DNA of 14,656 nt from the NCBI GenBank assembly GCA_026990815.1, contig JALXCS010000229.1:1128-15783 (forward strand), read 5' to 3'. The notes under the pieces were generated by a model. That model saw only the letters and a program-made list of their open reading frames with translations. It was not told where the DNA came from and ran no database searches. The number at the start of each line of letters is the position of its first letter. The stretch's first letter is position 1. Of this stretch, positions 6,588 to 14,656 are shown piece after piece. The stretch comes from Methylomonas sp. GTDB lineage: Bacteria > Pseudomonadota > Gammaproteobacteria > Methylococcales > Methylomonadaceae. The translations under genes and the position numbers were made by a program.

Positions 6588-6971
6588 CTAAGCAGCGCTT
6601 GCAATACTTGAGGCTTCAATCATCTGCTTAATCTTGCCATGATTTTCATCGGAAATTTCTAAAAAAACAAGACCAATTTGACAAGTATTTTTGGTAATAC
6701 GCCTTGAAAAATTCACATGACAACGAGCAACAACCAAATTTACCTGATTTGCGGATCTTGCGAAATCAATCCTCAAATCAAGTTCCAAAGGCCTGCCATT
6801 ATGGATAAAACACCCGCCAGGCGTAATTAAATTCCTTTCCGCAGTACTGCATTGTATCGTTAACCCCTCAGTAGAAATTTCCAAACCGGTCACTTTTAAG
6901 CTAATACCTTCATCACTGGTAACAACTGCCGGAAATTTCATGGCAACTTTTGGGTAAAATTTTTTTCTCAT
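6588..6971 (-). CDS. Divergent PilZ-domain-like protein
   Basis: A 127-residue soluble protein read from the ATG at 6971, which has a GGAG ribosome binding site 8 nt upstream. It begins RKKFYPKVAMKF and then has VTGLEISTEGLTI, a layout like PilZ domains that bind cyclic di-GMP. The canonical RxxxR is degenerate (R2 and K3, with no second arginine at the right spacing), and the D/NxSxxG motif reads E31-I-S33-T-E-G36. A later segment, VARCHVNFSRRITKNTCQIGLVF, fits the closing beta-strands of PilZ, which often contain an IGLxF. Cyclic di-GMP binding is therefore doubtful. An in-frame ATG at 7037 would add 22 hydrophobic residues but has no clear ribosome binding site. The gene lies downstream of the ubi-type gene on the same strand with a 159-nt gap. 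Confidence 0.6.
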   Translation of the reverse strand: MRKKFYPKVAMKFPAVVTSDEGISLKVTGLEISTEGLTIQCSTAERNLITPGGCFIHNGRPLELDLRIDFARSANQVNLVVARCHVNFSRRITKNTCQIGLVFLEISDENHGKIKQMIEASSIASAA

Positions 6972-7130
6972 TATTTTTTCTCCGAATAAAAAAGCCCCTT
7001 TTAAAAAAATAGACCAAAAAAAAATTTTTACCAACAAACCAAATGCTTAAAATAGTATCCTAAACCAGTATTGATAAAGGCTATTCTAATAAAAAGTACC
7101 ATTAGCCTCCAGTCCAGGTAATAAAGTAGA

Positions 7131-8345
7131 TCAGATAATCCGTTCTCCTCTGGCCAGCTTTGGCAAATTTCCATCCAATCCCATCGCCATCCTCATAATT
7201 TTATTTTTAGCAGGCTTTATTCTTTCAGCCAGCCCTAAACCTAAATTGCGGAAAAATTTCAACGGCAAAATTTGATTACTGAATACTCGATAAAATGCAT
7301 CCATAACCGTCATCATTTTCAAATTTTCAAAGCGGCGCATTTTTTCATAGTGCTTGAGTACACTTAAATCAGAAATATCCTGGCCTTTTTGATTTGCTTC
7401 GAGTAACACCTGCGCAAGTGCAGCGGCATCCAACAAGCCAATATTGACTCCTTGCCCGGCAAGAGGATTAATCATGTGTGCCGCATCGCCAACCAAAGCA
7501 ACGCCGGATTTAACGTACTCCTGAGCATGCTGCCTTTTTAGTGGAAAACTGGCCATTCCCAAAATATTCTTAATCTGGCCCAAACATTCGGGAAAGGTAT
7601 TCTCAAGTTCAGTTTTAAGCTGTTCTTTATCGAGTTTTTTCAAACGCCTGACTTCATCTGGCGTGTTGTACCAGACAATCGATCCGTAATGGCCTGTTAA
7701 TGGCAGAAATGCTTGCGGTCCAGTAGGAACAAATCGCTGCCAGGTAATATCCTGTTGTGGATAATCCGTTTCTACATAGATCACCAATGCATGTTGTTGA
7801 TAATCCCAACTGGTAACCCCCAGCCCCACTGTCTGGCGAACTTTGGACTGGCCTCCGTCCGCCGCAACTAGCAATTTTGCTGTTAACTGCCGTCCATCAG
7901 ATAATTCAATTTCTGATGATTGCCCGGAATAATCTATCGTTTTAATACTTGCAGGACATAATAATTCAACATTGGAAAAATTTTGCAGTTGTTCAAGTAA
8001 AGCAAGCTGCGTCACCCGATTTTCTACAATATAACCCAATTCATTCTGTTTGATCTCTGCACTGGAAAATTCTGTATCGCCTGCCGTTTCCCAAACACGC
8101 ATTCGTCTAAAGGGACAAAATCTACGTTTTACAACCCCTTCCCAAGCTCCCACTGCCTGCAAAATATTTTTTGATGCAATACTGAGTGCTGAAACTCTTA
8201 AATCATGGGGCTGATCAGCAGAAAAAGCTTCTGGCATATGCTGCTCAATTACCGCAACTTTCAACGAACTCCCACCCAAACCACAAGCTACGGCCGCTCC
8301 CACCATGCCGCCTCCAACAATGACAACATCAAAATTCTGTTTCAT
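7131..8345 (-). CDS. UbiH/UbiF/VisC-family FAD-dependent hydroxylase (ubiquinone biosynthesis)
   Basis: A 404-residue flavoprotein monooxygenase of the family that hydroxylates the aromatic ring of ubiquinone precursors. The N-terminal Rossmann motif is VGGGMVG (10-16, GxGxxG). LRVSALSIAS (49-58) and VAADGGQSKVR (160-170) follow. The FAD ribityl-binding GDAAHMINPLAGQGVN (286-301) is the family signature. The close fit of the DLRVSALS and GDAAHxINPLAGQGVN segments suggests UbiF- or UbiI-like regiochemistry, but the position of hydroxylation cannot be assigned safely. The ATG at 8345 puts the FAD motif at the usual distance from the N-terminus; an in-frame TTG at 8363 adds six residues and was not preferred. 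No obvious Shine-Dalgarno sequence is present. A good sigma70 promoter lies upstream at 8378-8406. Confidence 0.92.
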   Translation of the reverse strand: MKQNFDVVIVGGGMVGAAVACGLGGSSLKVAVIEQHMPEAFSADQPHDLRVSALSIASKNILQAVGAWEGVVKRRFCPFRRMRVWETAGDTEFSSAEIKQNELGYIVENRVTQLALLEQLQNFSNVELLCPASIKTIDYSGQSSEIELSDGRQLTAKLLVAADGGQSKVRQTVGLGVTSWDYQQHALVIYVETDYPQQDITWQRFVPTGPQAFLPLTGHYGSIVWYNTPDEVRRLKKLDKEQLKTELENTFPECLGQIKNILGMASFPLKRQHAQEYVKSGVALVGDAAHMINPLAGQGVNIGLLDAAALAQVLLEANQKGQDISDLSVLKHYEKMRRFENLKMMTVMDAFYRVFSNQILPLKFFRNLGLGLAERIKPAKNKIMRMAMGLDGNLPKLARGERII

Positions 8346-8377
8346 AAGCAAATAATGAATCAATAAAATTACCGGAT

Positions 8378-8406
8378 ACTATAGGCTTCTCCAGTACATT
8401 GTTCAA
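8378..8406 (-). promoter_or_regulatory. Sigma70 promoter for the ubi-type hydroxylase gene
   Basis: On the minus strand TTGAAC (8406-8401) and TATAGT (8383-8378) are separated by 17 nt. Both hexamers match the consensus closely, and transcription would start near 8371, leaving a leader of about 26 nt before the ATG at 8345. Confidence 0.65.
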
Positions 8407-8507
8407 AGGAAAGTTATTTTTTAATGCCCAATATGAAAACGATAAAAGAATGAACTGTCTTTACTCATAACTGATCAAAACCAATTTAGGAACATGAATG
8501 AATGAAT

Positions 8508-8634
8508 TAACTTCAACAACTGGCGCAGAATTATTATTCGCACTCCAGGCACACAAAGCAGGCGCATAGTAGACTATGTAACTTTTTGTGTAACGTGGAA
8601 TGCGGATAAAAAGACAACTCGTTTGTTGAAGTTA
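8508..8634. repeat. 127-bp imperfect palindrome with 12-bp inverted ends, MITE-like element
   Basis: TAACTTCAACAA (8508-8519) is repeated in perfect inverted form at 8623-8634. Between these ends the two halves remain related as inverted copies; for example the CGCACTCCA region (from 8539) mirrors CGCATTCCA on the opposite strand, and ACACAAA segments also match. The centre is the perfect hairpin CATAGT-AG-ACTATG (8565-8578), placed exactly at the midpoint of the outer ends. The whole unit could fold into one long hairpin. If TA is counted as a target duplication, the ends fit the style of IS630/Tc1-type non-autonomous elements. No longer target duplication is visible. It carries no credible gene; a 73-codon open frame across it is rejected. 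Copies elsewhere in the genome cannot be checked here. Confidence 0.65.
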
Positions 8635-8639
8635 TTTCG

Positions 8640-8659
8640 TGAACGTTCCTGAACGTTAC
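8640..8659 (+). promoter_or_regulatory. Two tandem 10-bp direct repeats, possible regulator site for gltBD
   Basis: TGAACGTTCC (8640-8649) and TGAACGTTAC (8650-8659) stand head to tail with a period of 10 bp, about one helical turn, so a bound protein would contact one face of the DNA. GAACGTTC (8641-8648) is itself a perfect palindrome. The block ends 11 nt before the -35 box of the gltB promoter, a usual place for an activator. The protein that might bind is unknown. Confidence 0.4.
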
Positions 8660-8670
8660 TTCAGTTAATC

Positions 8671-8700
8671 TTGCTTTATTTCGTTCATTTTCTCTATAAT
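8671..8700 (+). promoter_or_regulatory. Sigma70-type promoter for gltBD
   Basis: TTGCTT (8671-8676) and a perfect TATAAT (8695-8700) are separated by 18 nt. Transcription would start near 8707, giving an untranslated leader of about 270 nt before gltB. A second, weaker candidate closer to the gene is TTGAAA (8876-8881) with TATTAA (8898-8903). Confidence 0.6.
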
Positions 8701-8706
8701 GGCCCG

Positions 8707-8979
8707 GCTTTATGGGGAAAAATCTACAAATTGGATAAATTAATGCTCCATTCAATGTAGAGTGGTGATTCCGTCCAAATACCTCTAATAAAAAACAAGT
8801 ACTTATTTTGATATTTTAGGGTTTAATCGATGAAATAATTTTAACTCTTTCATTGTTAATAAAAATTCATTTCATTTGAAATTTGCGACAAGAACAGTAT
8901 TAAAATACTGGCTGATAACTCAAAATAATCTAACCGGATCACGAACACCCCCAACAAAATAACTTAGGTTGGTGAAATT
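8707..8979 (+). other. Long 5' leader of gltB, no gene seen
   Basis: This AT-rich stretch holds no convincing reading frame and no riboswitch class I can name. It contains a small hairpin CAGTATT-AA-AATACTG (8895-8910) overlapping the weak second promoter candidate. Near its end a TTAGGTTGGTG stretch provides a modest ribosome binding site for gltB. Confidence 0.4.
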
Positions 8980-11900
8980 ATGTCCAGAAAAACATACGAA
9001 ATGCCGGAAAAACAAGGCCTTTACGACCCTGAAAACGAAAAAGACAGCTGTGGCGTTGGTTTTATCGCCCATATTAAAGGCCAACGTTCACATAAAATAG
9101 TTCAGGATGCTGGTGTTGCTTTAGAAGCCATGACCCACAGGGGTGCTTGTGGCTGTGAGCCGAATACAGGAGATGGCTCTGGAATTTTGACAGCATTACC
9201 CTTGAAATTTCTTGAGCGTATTGCAAAAAAAGAATTTGATGTGGACTTACCCCCAGCCAGTCAGTTTGCCGCCGGTTTGATCTTTCTTCCCCAAGTTGAA
9301 AAACAGCGAAATCAGTGTAAACAGACTGTTGAAAAATTTATCGTTGCCCAGGGTCAGCAGCTGATTGGATGGCGCAAAGTTCCCGTTGATCCGGATGGCG
9401 CAGATATCGGCCCTTCCGCACGTGCTACAGAACCCGTTATAGAACAACTCTTTATTGCCGCTGCTGATGGATATGAAGGGGATGCTTTTGAAAGACAGCT
9501 GTATTTAATCCGCAAACAGGCTTCCAAAGAAATTCGCAATGATTCTTCACTTGAACAAGGCAAAATGTTCTATGTTTGCAGCTTATCAAGTAAAGTGATT
9601 ATTTATAAAGGCCAACTTATGCCAGAGCAGGTATTTAAATACTTTCCTGATCTGCACGAAACTGATTTTACCTCGCATCTGGCAATGGTACATTCACGCT
9701 TTAGTACCAATACCTTCCCTTCCTGGGATCGAGCCCAGCCAAACCGGTTTATGAGTCACAATGGCGAAATCAATACCTTGCGTGGTAACAAAAACTGGAT
9801 GCGCGCCCGCGAAGGTGTCGCTAAAAGTGATCTTTTCAGTGATGATTTAAGCAAAGTATTTCCGGTTGTAGAACCTGATTGTTCAGATTCTGGCACTTTC
9901 GATAATGTTCTTGAATTTTTGTTAATGACAGGACGAACCTTGCAGGAAGCCGTCATGATGATGGTTCCGGAAGCCTGGCAAAATCATGAAACCATGCCGG
10001 AAACCAAACGCGCTTTCTATGAGTTCAACTCAACTTTGATGGAACCTTGGGACGGCCCTGCTTCCATTGTTTTTACCGATGGCAAATACATCGGTTCAGT
10101 TCTCGATCGAAATGGTTTACGGCCAAGCCGCTATTACTTGACTCATGACGATCATGTGATCATGGCTTCTGAAGTCGGCGTGGTCAATGTTGATCCTGCC
10201 AACGTGAAGTACAAAGGCCGATTGCAACCTGGCCGAATGTTTCTGGTTGATTTTGAACAAGGGCGTTTGATTCCTGATGAAGAACTCAAGAGCGAGTTTT
10301 CCACCCGTCGGCCTTATGGCGAATGGCTGAAAAATCAACGTATCCACATCAATGAGCTGCAGCCAAAGAAGGAACCTCATGGCTTCAATCCTGAAACCTT
10401 GCTGCCACGCATGCAAGCATTTGGTTTCACGACAGAAACCATGCAATTTATGTTATTACCGATGATCCGTGAAAAACGTGATCCATTGGGTTCCATGGGT
10501 AATGATTCAGCTTTAGCCTGTTTATCCGACCAACCCCGCATGCTGTACGACTATTTCAAACAGTTATTTGCGCAAGTGACCAATCCTTCGATCGACTCGA
10601 TTCGTGAAGAAATTATTATGTCACTGGAATGCTACATCGGGCCGGAAGGCAATGTTGTTACGACAACGGAAAATCATTGTCATCGTTTGCAGATCGAGCA
10701 CCCTATTCTGTCCAATGAACAATTAGCCGCCATTAAACACATGGACCATCGCGGCTGGAAAACCCAAACAATTGATATTTCCTGGCCAAAATCAGAAGGC
10801 AACGATGGCTTGCTTAAGGCTTTGGATCGAATTTGTCATGAGGCCGAACAAGCCATAGCAGACGGCTATCAATTGGTCATCCTGTCTGATCGCAATATGA
10901 GTAATGACCGGATTGCATTGCCGACACTGTTAGCCACCGGCGCTGTTCATCACCATCTTGTCAGACAATTCAAACGCACCCGAATCGGGATTGTTCTGGA
11001 AACAGGAGAAGCCCGCGAAGTACATCATCACTGCCTGCTCATCGGCTATGGCGCTGATGCGATTAATCCTTATCTGGCCTTTGAAGCCTTATGGCAGGCA
11101 CGCAGAGAAGGTTTGCTTCCGGGTGATTTGGCCAATGATTCTGAAGTTGTTGCCACTTATCGTAAAGCAGTAGCCAAAGGTATGCTGAAAGTCATGGCGA
11201 AAATGGGCATATCCACTTTGCAAAGCTACAAAGGCGCACAGATTTTTGAGGCCGTTGGTTTACGCGATGAAGTCATCGAACGCTGTTTTGCCGGCACCGC
11301 CAGCCGTATCCAGGGTGTCGACTTTGATGTTTTGGCAACAGAATGCATCCGCCGCCATGATATTGGTTTCCCTGAAGATATCAATGATGGCCAGGATAAT
11401 TTACCCAATTATGGAGAATTCCACTGGCGCGCCAAAGGCGAGCGGCACATGTGGGACCCTGCCGCGATTGCCAACATTCAAATAGCCACGCGCACCAATA
11501 ATTATGGGACGTACAAGCAGTTTGCGGATCATATGAATAATGATGCCAAAACGCGATGTTCCATCAAGGGCTTGCTGACGTTCAAAACTGATCGACAAGC
11601 TATTCCAATCGAAGAAGTCGAGCCTGCGGCAGAAATTGTTAAACGCTTTTGTACCGGTGCCATGAGCTTTGGCTCGATTTCCGCCGAAGCCCATGAATCA
11701 CTAGCGATAGCCATGAATCGCCTGGGCGGTAAAAGTAATACCGGCGAAGGCGGTGAAGATCCGGAACGCTGGACTCCAATGCCGAATGGCGACAGTAAAC
11801 GCTCGGCCATCAAACAAATTGCTTCTGGACGATTCGGCGTGACCAGCTGGTACCTGAGCAATGCGGATGAATTACAAATCAAAATCTCTCAAGGAGCAAA

Positions 11901-13563
11901 ACCCGGTGAAGGCGGTGAATTACCTGGCTCTAAAGTGGACAGCTATATCGCCAGATTACGTCATTCGACACCGGGTGTTGGCTTAATCAGCCCACCACCA
12001 CATCATGATATTTATTCCATTGAAGATTTGGCCCAATTGATTTATGACCTTAAAAACTCCAATCCCGAGGCACGAATCAGCGTCAAACTGGTTTCGGAGG
12101 TAGGCGTTGGAACCGTTGCCAGCGGCGTAGCCAAAGCCCATGCCGACCACATCCTGATTTCCGGTGACGGCGGCGGTACCGGCGCCTCACCATTAACCAG
12201 TATCAAACATGCCGGTTTGCCTTGGGAACTGGGGATTGCTGAAACTCATCAAACCCTGGTCATGAACGACCTTCGTTCCCGCGTCACTTTACAAACCGAT
12301 GGCGGTCTGAAAACCGGCCGTGATGTTGTCATTGCCGCCTTATTAGGCGCCGAGGAATTCGGTTTTAGTACCGCACCTCTCATAACGCTGGGTTGTATCA
12401 TGATGCGCAAATGCCATCTGAATACCTGCCCTGTTGGTATCGCCACCCAGGACAAGGATTTGCGCAAAAAATTCATGGGCGACCCGGAATATGTCGTTAA
12501 CTACTTGATCATGGTTGCTGAAGAAGCGCGCGAGATTATGGCGCAGTTAGGTTTCCGATGCATCAACGAAATGATTGGCCATGTTGAAGTTCTTGAAACC
12601 AATGCGGCTATTCAGCACTGGAAAGCAGACGGTCTGGACCTGACTGCATTGCTCACCCCCACACCGAAACCGCATGACAAGGTTGAAGTCTATAAAACCA
12701 TGGAACAGGACCACGGTCTTGAGCATGTACTTGACAGACAACTGGTTGAAAAAGCCAAAGATGCCCTGGAAAACGGTAATAAAGTCAAATTTGAAATGCC
12801 AATCATTAACACCGACCGCGCCGTTGGCACTATTTTAAGCCATACCTTGGTTAAAAAATGGGGTGGACAAATGTTACCTGATGATACTATCCATATCAAA
12901 TTTAACGGCTCTGCCGGTCAAAGTTTTGGCGCCTTTTTATCCCGCGGCATCACCATGGAAATTGAAGGCGATGCCAACGATTATGTTGGAAAAGGTTTGT
13001 CCGGTGGAAAAATCCTGATATATCCTCCTAAACAAAGTACGTTTGCCGCTGAAGATAACATTATTGTCGGTAATGTCGTGCTTTATGGCGCAACATCCGG
13101 ATTGGCATTTTTCCGCGGTCGGGCTGCTGAACGGTTTTGCGTTCGTAATTCAGGCGCTCATACTGTCATTGAAGGGGTTGGCGATCATGCCTGTGAATAC
13201 ATGACCGGTGGCCGTGTTGTCATTTTGGGACCCACCGGAAGAAATTTCGCCGCGGGAATGAGTGGCGGCATCGCCTATATATGGGATGTCAACAATGAGT
13301 TCTCCAAGAATTGTAATCCCGGCATGGTTGAACTGGAAGAACTTGAGCATGAACATGATATTGATGAGTTAAATGGACTCATTAATCTGCATCTCAAATA
13401 TACCAACTCCCCTATCGCAAAAATTATTCTGGACAATTGGGAAGAAAACATCAAACACTTTGTTAAAGTGATGCCAATTGATTATAAACGAGTACTTGCA
13501 GAACGAGCTCAGCATGATGAAGAACAAGAAGCTCCTTTACATGGAGTCATGACCGATGGGTAA
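8980..13563 (+). CDS. gltB: Glutamate synthase (NADPH) large subunit
   Basis: A 1527-residue subunit that releases ammonia from glutamine and adds it to 2-oxoglutarate, giving glutamate; with GltD it forms the central GOGAT route of ammonium assimilation. The first 23 residues form a propeptide removed to expose C24 in DSCGVGF, the catalytic cysteine of the class II amidotransferase domain (24 to about 430); HNGEINTLRG (260-269) lies in that domain. The FMN synthase domain includes TGAMSFGSIS (892-901) and GDGGGTGAS (1062-1070). C1139, C1145 and C1150 have the right spacing for the 3Fe-4S cluster. The C-terminal GxGxG beta-helix begins near 1308. Length matches the bacterial enzyme. The stop overlaps gltD by 8 nt. 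All key residues I could check are intact. Confidence 0.98.
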   Translation: MSRKTYEMPEKQGLYDPENEKDSCGVGFIAHIKGQRSHKIVQDAGVALEAMTHRGACGCEPNTGDGSGILTALPLKFLERIAKKEFDVDLPPASQFAAGLIFLPQVEKQRNQCKQTVEKFIVAQGQQLIGWRKVPVDPDGADIGPSARATEPVIEQLFIAAADGYEGDAFERQLYLIRKQASKEIRNDSSLEQGKMFYVCSLSSKVIIYKGQLMPEQVFKYFPDLHETDFTSHLAMVHSRFSTNTFPSWDRAQPNRFMSHNGEINTLRGNKNWMRAREGVAKSDLFSDDLSKVFPVVEPDCSDSGTFDNVLEFLLMTGRTLQEAVMMMVPEAWQNHETMPETKRAFYEFNSTLMEPWDGPASIVFTDGKYIGSVLDRNGLRPSRYYLTHDDHVIMASEVGVVNVDPANVKYKGRLQPGRMFLVDFEQGRLIPDEELKSEFSTRRPYGEWLKNQRIHINELQPKKEPHGFNPETLLPRMQAFGFTTETMQFMLLPMIREKRDPLGSMGNDSALACLSDQPRMLYDYFKQLFAQVTNPSIDSIREEIIMSLECYIGPEGNVVTTTENHCHRLQIEHPILSNEQLAAIKHMDHRGWKTQTIDISWPKSEGNDGLLKALDRICHEAEQAIADGYQLVILSDRNMSNDRIALPTLLATGAVHHHLVRQFKRTRIGIVLETGEAREVHHHCLLIGYGADAINPYLAFEALWQARREGLLPGDLANDSEVVATYRKAVAKGMLKVMAKMGISTLQSYKGAQIFEAVGLRDEVIERCFAGTASRIQGVDFDVLATECIRRHDIGFPEDINDGQDNLPNYGEFHWRAKGERHMWDPAAIANIQIATRTNNYGTYKQFADHMNNDAKTRCSIKGLLTFKTDRQAIPIEEVEPAAEIVKRFCTGAMSFGSISAEAHESLAIAMNRLGGKSNTGEGGEDPERWTPMPNGDSKRSAIKQIASGRFGVTSWYLSNADELQIKISQGAKPGEGGELPGSKVDSYIARLRHSTPGVGLISPPPHHDIYSIEDLAQLIYDLKNSNPEARISVKLVSEVGVGTVASGVAKAHADHILISGDGGGTGASPLTSIKHAGLPWELGIAETHQTLVMNDLRSRVTLQTDGGLKTGRDVVIAALLGAEEFGFSTAPLITLGCIMMRKCHLNTCPVGIATQDKDLRKKFMGDPEYVVNYLIMVAEEAREIMAQLGFRCINEMIGHVEVLETNAAIQHWKADGLDLTALLTPTPKPHDKVEVYKTMEQDHGLEHVLDRQLVEKAKDALENGNKVKFEMPIINTDRAVGTILSHTLVKKWGGQMLPDDTIHIKFNGSAGQSFGAFLSRGITMEIEGDANDYVGKGLSGGKILIYPPKQSTFAAEDNIIVGNVVLYGATSGLAFFRGRAAERFCVRNSGAHTVIEGVGDHACEYMTGGRVVILGPTGRNFAAGMSGGIAYIWDVNNEFSKNCNPGMVELEELEHEHDIDELNGLINLHLKYTNSPIAKIILDNWEENIKHFVKVMPIDYKRVLAERAQHDEEQEAPLHGVMTDG

Positions 13564-14656
13564 ACCAACAGGATTCAAAGAATACCCTCGTGAAACTGTC
13601 CCCTACCGCGATCCCATGTTGCGAATCGGGGATTTTTATGAGATCTACACCGACCCCCTGGAACAACATTTGCGAACTCAAGGAGCGCGTTGCATGGATT
13701 GCGGTGTCCCTTTTTGTCAATCAGATACGGGTTGTCCAGTTGATAACCTGATTCCGGAATGGAATGATCTGGTCTATAACGGTCGCTGGAAAGATGCATT
13801 AAAACGCCTGCATAAAACCAATAATTTTCCTGAATTTACTGGTCGCGTATGCCCTGCCCCTTGTGAGGGATCATGCGTCCTGGGATTGACAGAACCACAA
13901 GTCACAATAAAAAATATTGAAAACGCCATCATTGACCGTGGTTTTGAAGAAGGCTGGGTCCAGCCCACAAAACCCGCCGTAGAAACCGGAAAATCCGTTG
14001 CTATCATCGGCTCTGGTCCGGCTGGAATCGCGGCGGCGCAACAATTACGCCGCGCCGGACACAAGGTATCCGTATATGAACGGGCTGATCGCATTGGAGG
14101 TTTGTTAATGTACGGCATTCCCAATATGAAGCTTGACAAAGAAATTGTTGAGCGCCGTATCAATCAATTACGCGAAGAAGGCGTCGAGTTTTTTACCAAC
14201 ACCCATATTGGCGCCAAAGCTGATTTCCCAGAAGGCCATATTAACCGTATTATGGCCGATGCAAATCACCAGATAAACTTCATCAGCCCCAAAGACTTAA
14301 TGCAACAATATGATGCTGTCCTGTGGGCAACTGGCGCTACCAAACCACGTGACTTGCCCATTCCTGGAAGGGAGTTAAAAGGTATTTATTTTGCGATGGA
14401 TTTTTTGACTCGCAATACCAAAAGCCTGCTTGACAGCAAACTGAAAAATGGACAATTCATTAACGCCAAAGATAAAAATGTTATTGTCATTGGCGGCGGA
14501 GATACCGGTAATGATTGCATTGGCACAGCTTTAAGGCATGGCTGCCGAAGTGTCGTCAATTTTGAATTGTTGCCAAAACCGCCAAAACAAAGAGCACCTG
14601 ACAACCCCTGGCCGGAGTGGCCAAAAATTTTTCGGGTTGACTATGGCCATGAAGAA
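13556..14656 (+). CDS. gltD: Glutamate synthase (NADPH) small subunit (partial, 3' end off window)
   Basis: 367 codons of GltD are present; the E. coli protein has 472, so about a quarter is missing beyond the window. GltD takes electrons from NADPH and passes them through FAD and Fe-S clusters to GltB. The N-terminal Fe-S region has C46, C49, C54 and C60 (RCMDCGVPFCQSDTGCP), then C98, C102 and C106 (VCPAPCEGSC). The FAD motif is GSGPAG (151-156) and the NADPH motif is GGGDTG (313-318). The start ATG lies inside the end of gltB (ATGGGTAA overlap of 8 nt), which ensures coupled synthesis of the two subunits. Confidence 0.97.
   Translation, partial: MGKPTGFKEYPRETVPYRDPMLRIGDFYEIYTDPLEQHLRTQGARCMDCGVPFCQSDTGCPVDNLIPEWNDLVYNGRWKDALKRLHKTNNFPEFTGRVCPAPCEGSCVLGLTEPQVTIKNIENAIIDRGFEEGWVQPTKPAVETGKSVAIIGSGPAGIAAAQQLRRAGHKVSVYERADRIGGLLMYGIPNMKLDKEIVERRINQLREEGVEFFTNTHIGAKADFPEGHINRIMADANHQINFISPKDLMQQYDAVLWATGATKPRDLPIPGRELKGIYFAMDFLTRNTKSLLDSKLKNGQFINAKDKNVIVIGGGDTGNDCIGTALRHGCRSVVNFELLPKPPKQRAPDNPWPEWPKIFRVDYGHEE

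Noticed and set aside
6972..7037. Upstream extension of the PilZ-like gene with a hydrophobic segment
   Set aside because: The A/T-rich tract encodes the hydrophobic residues by composition, and the ATG at 6971 has a good ribosome binding site.
8521..8534. Possible sigma54 promoter (TGGCGC) upstream of gltB
   Set aside because: The matching TTGC element at the required spacing is missing, and the bases belong to the palindromic element.
8712..8738. Eight-codon reading frame at the start of the gltB leader
   Set aside because: It begins a few bases after the predicted transcript start, has no ribosome binding site, and shows no run of regulatory codons as in an attenuator.
8534..8755. 73-codon open frame on the minus strand in the gltB upstream region
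   Set aside because: It runs through the palindromic element, the tandem repeats and the gltB promoter, has no family resemblance and no clear ribosome binding site.
9247..13356. Many open frames of 60-120 codons inside gltB on both strands
   Set aside because: All are shadows of the gltB frame, with no domain resemblance and no independent start signals.

Overview
The window reads as a stretch of chromosome from an AT-leaning gammaproteobacterium. The gene set (HtpX, a DUF2835 protein, NudF, FdhD/MobA, a UbiH/UbiF-type hydroxylase, GltB/GltD) and several small lipoproteins would suit a methanotroph of the order Methylococcales. That placement is an inference from protein character, not from any marker gene. 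I found no prophage, CRISPR array, tRNA or rRNA, and no complete transposase.

Left part, minus strand (about 2369 down to 1): a secreted PQQ-type sugar dehydrogenase gene is joined by a 1-nt stop/start overlap to nudF (ADP-ribose pyrophosphatase). A small COG2229-type GTPase follows and runs off the left edge. Divergent from these, on the plus strand, are htpX (membrane metalloprotease of envelope quality control) and a small DUF2835 gene. The latter overlaps tail to tail with a mobA-fdhD operon on the minus strand, which serves molybdenum cofactor and formate dehydrogenase maturation.

Centre, plus strand (5087-6509): three tightly packed genes form an apparent operon: a DUF302 lipoprotein, a decayed Uma2-family (PD-(D/E)XK-like) gene, and a cysteine-containing lipoprotein of unknown function. 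The Uma2 gene carries one in-frame amber codon and what look like two mutually compensating indels. A 16-bp hairpin separates this operon from a convergent PilZ-like gene. A UbiH/UbiF-type flavin hydroxylase follows on the minus strand with a good sigma70 promoter.

Right part: a 634-bp intergenic region lies between the divergent ubi-type gene and gltB. It holds a 127-bp imperfect palindrome with 12-bp perfect ends that looks like a MITE, two 10-bp tandem direct repeats, a strong sigma70-type promoter and a leader of about 270 nt. gltB and gltD (NADPH glutamate synthase, 8-nt overlap) fill the rest; gltD is cut by the window edge.

No clearly new multi-gene system is visible. The items most worth a second look are the palindromic element at the gltB regulatory region, the decayed Uma2 gene inside a lipoprotein operon, and the non-canonical cysteine arrangement in FdhD.
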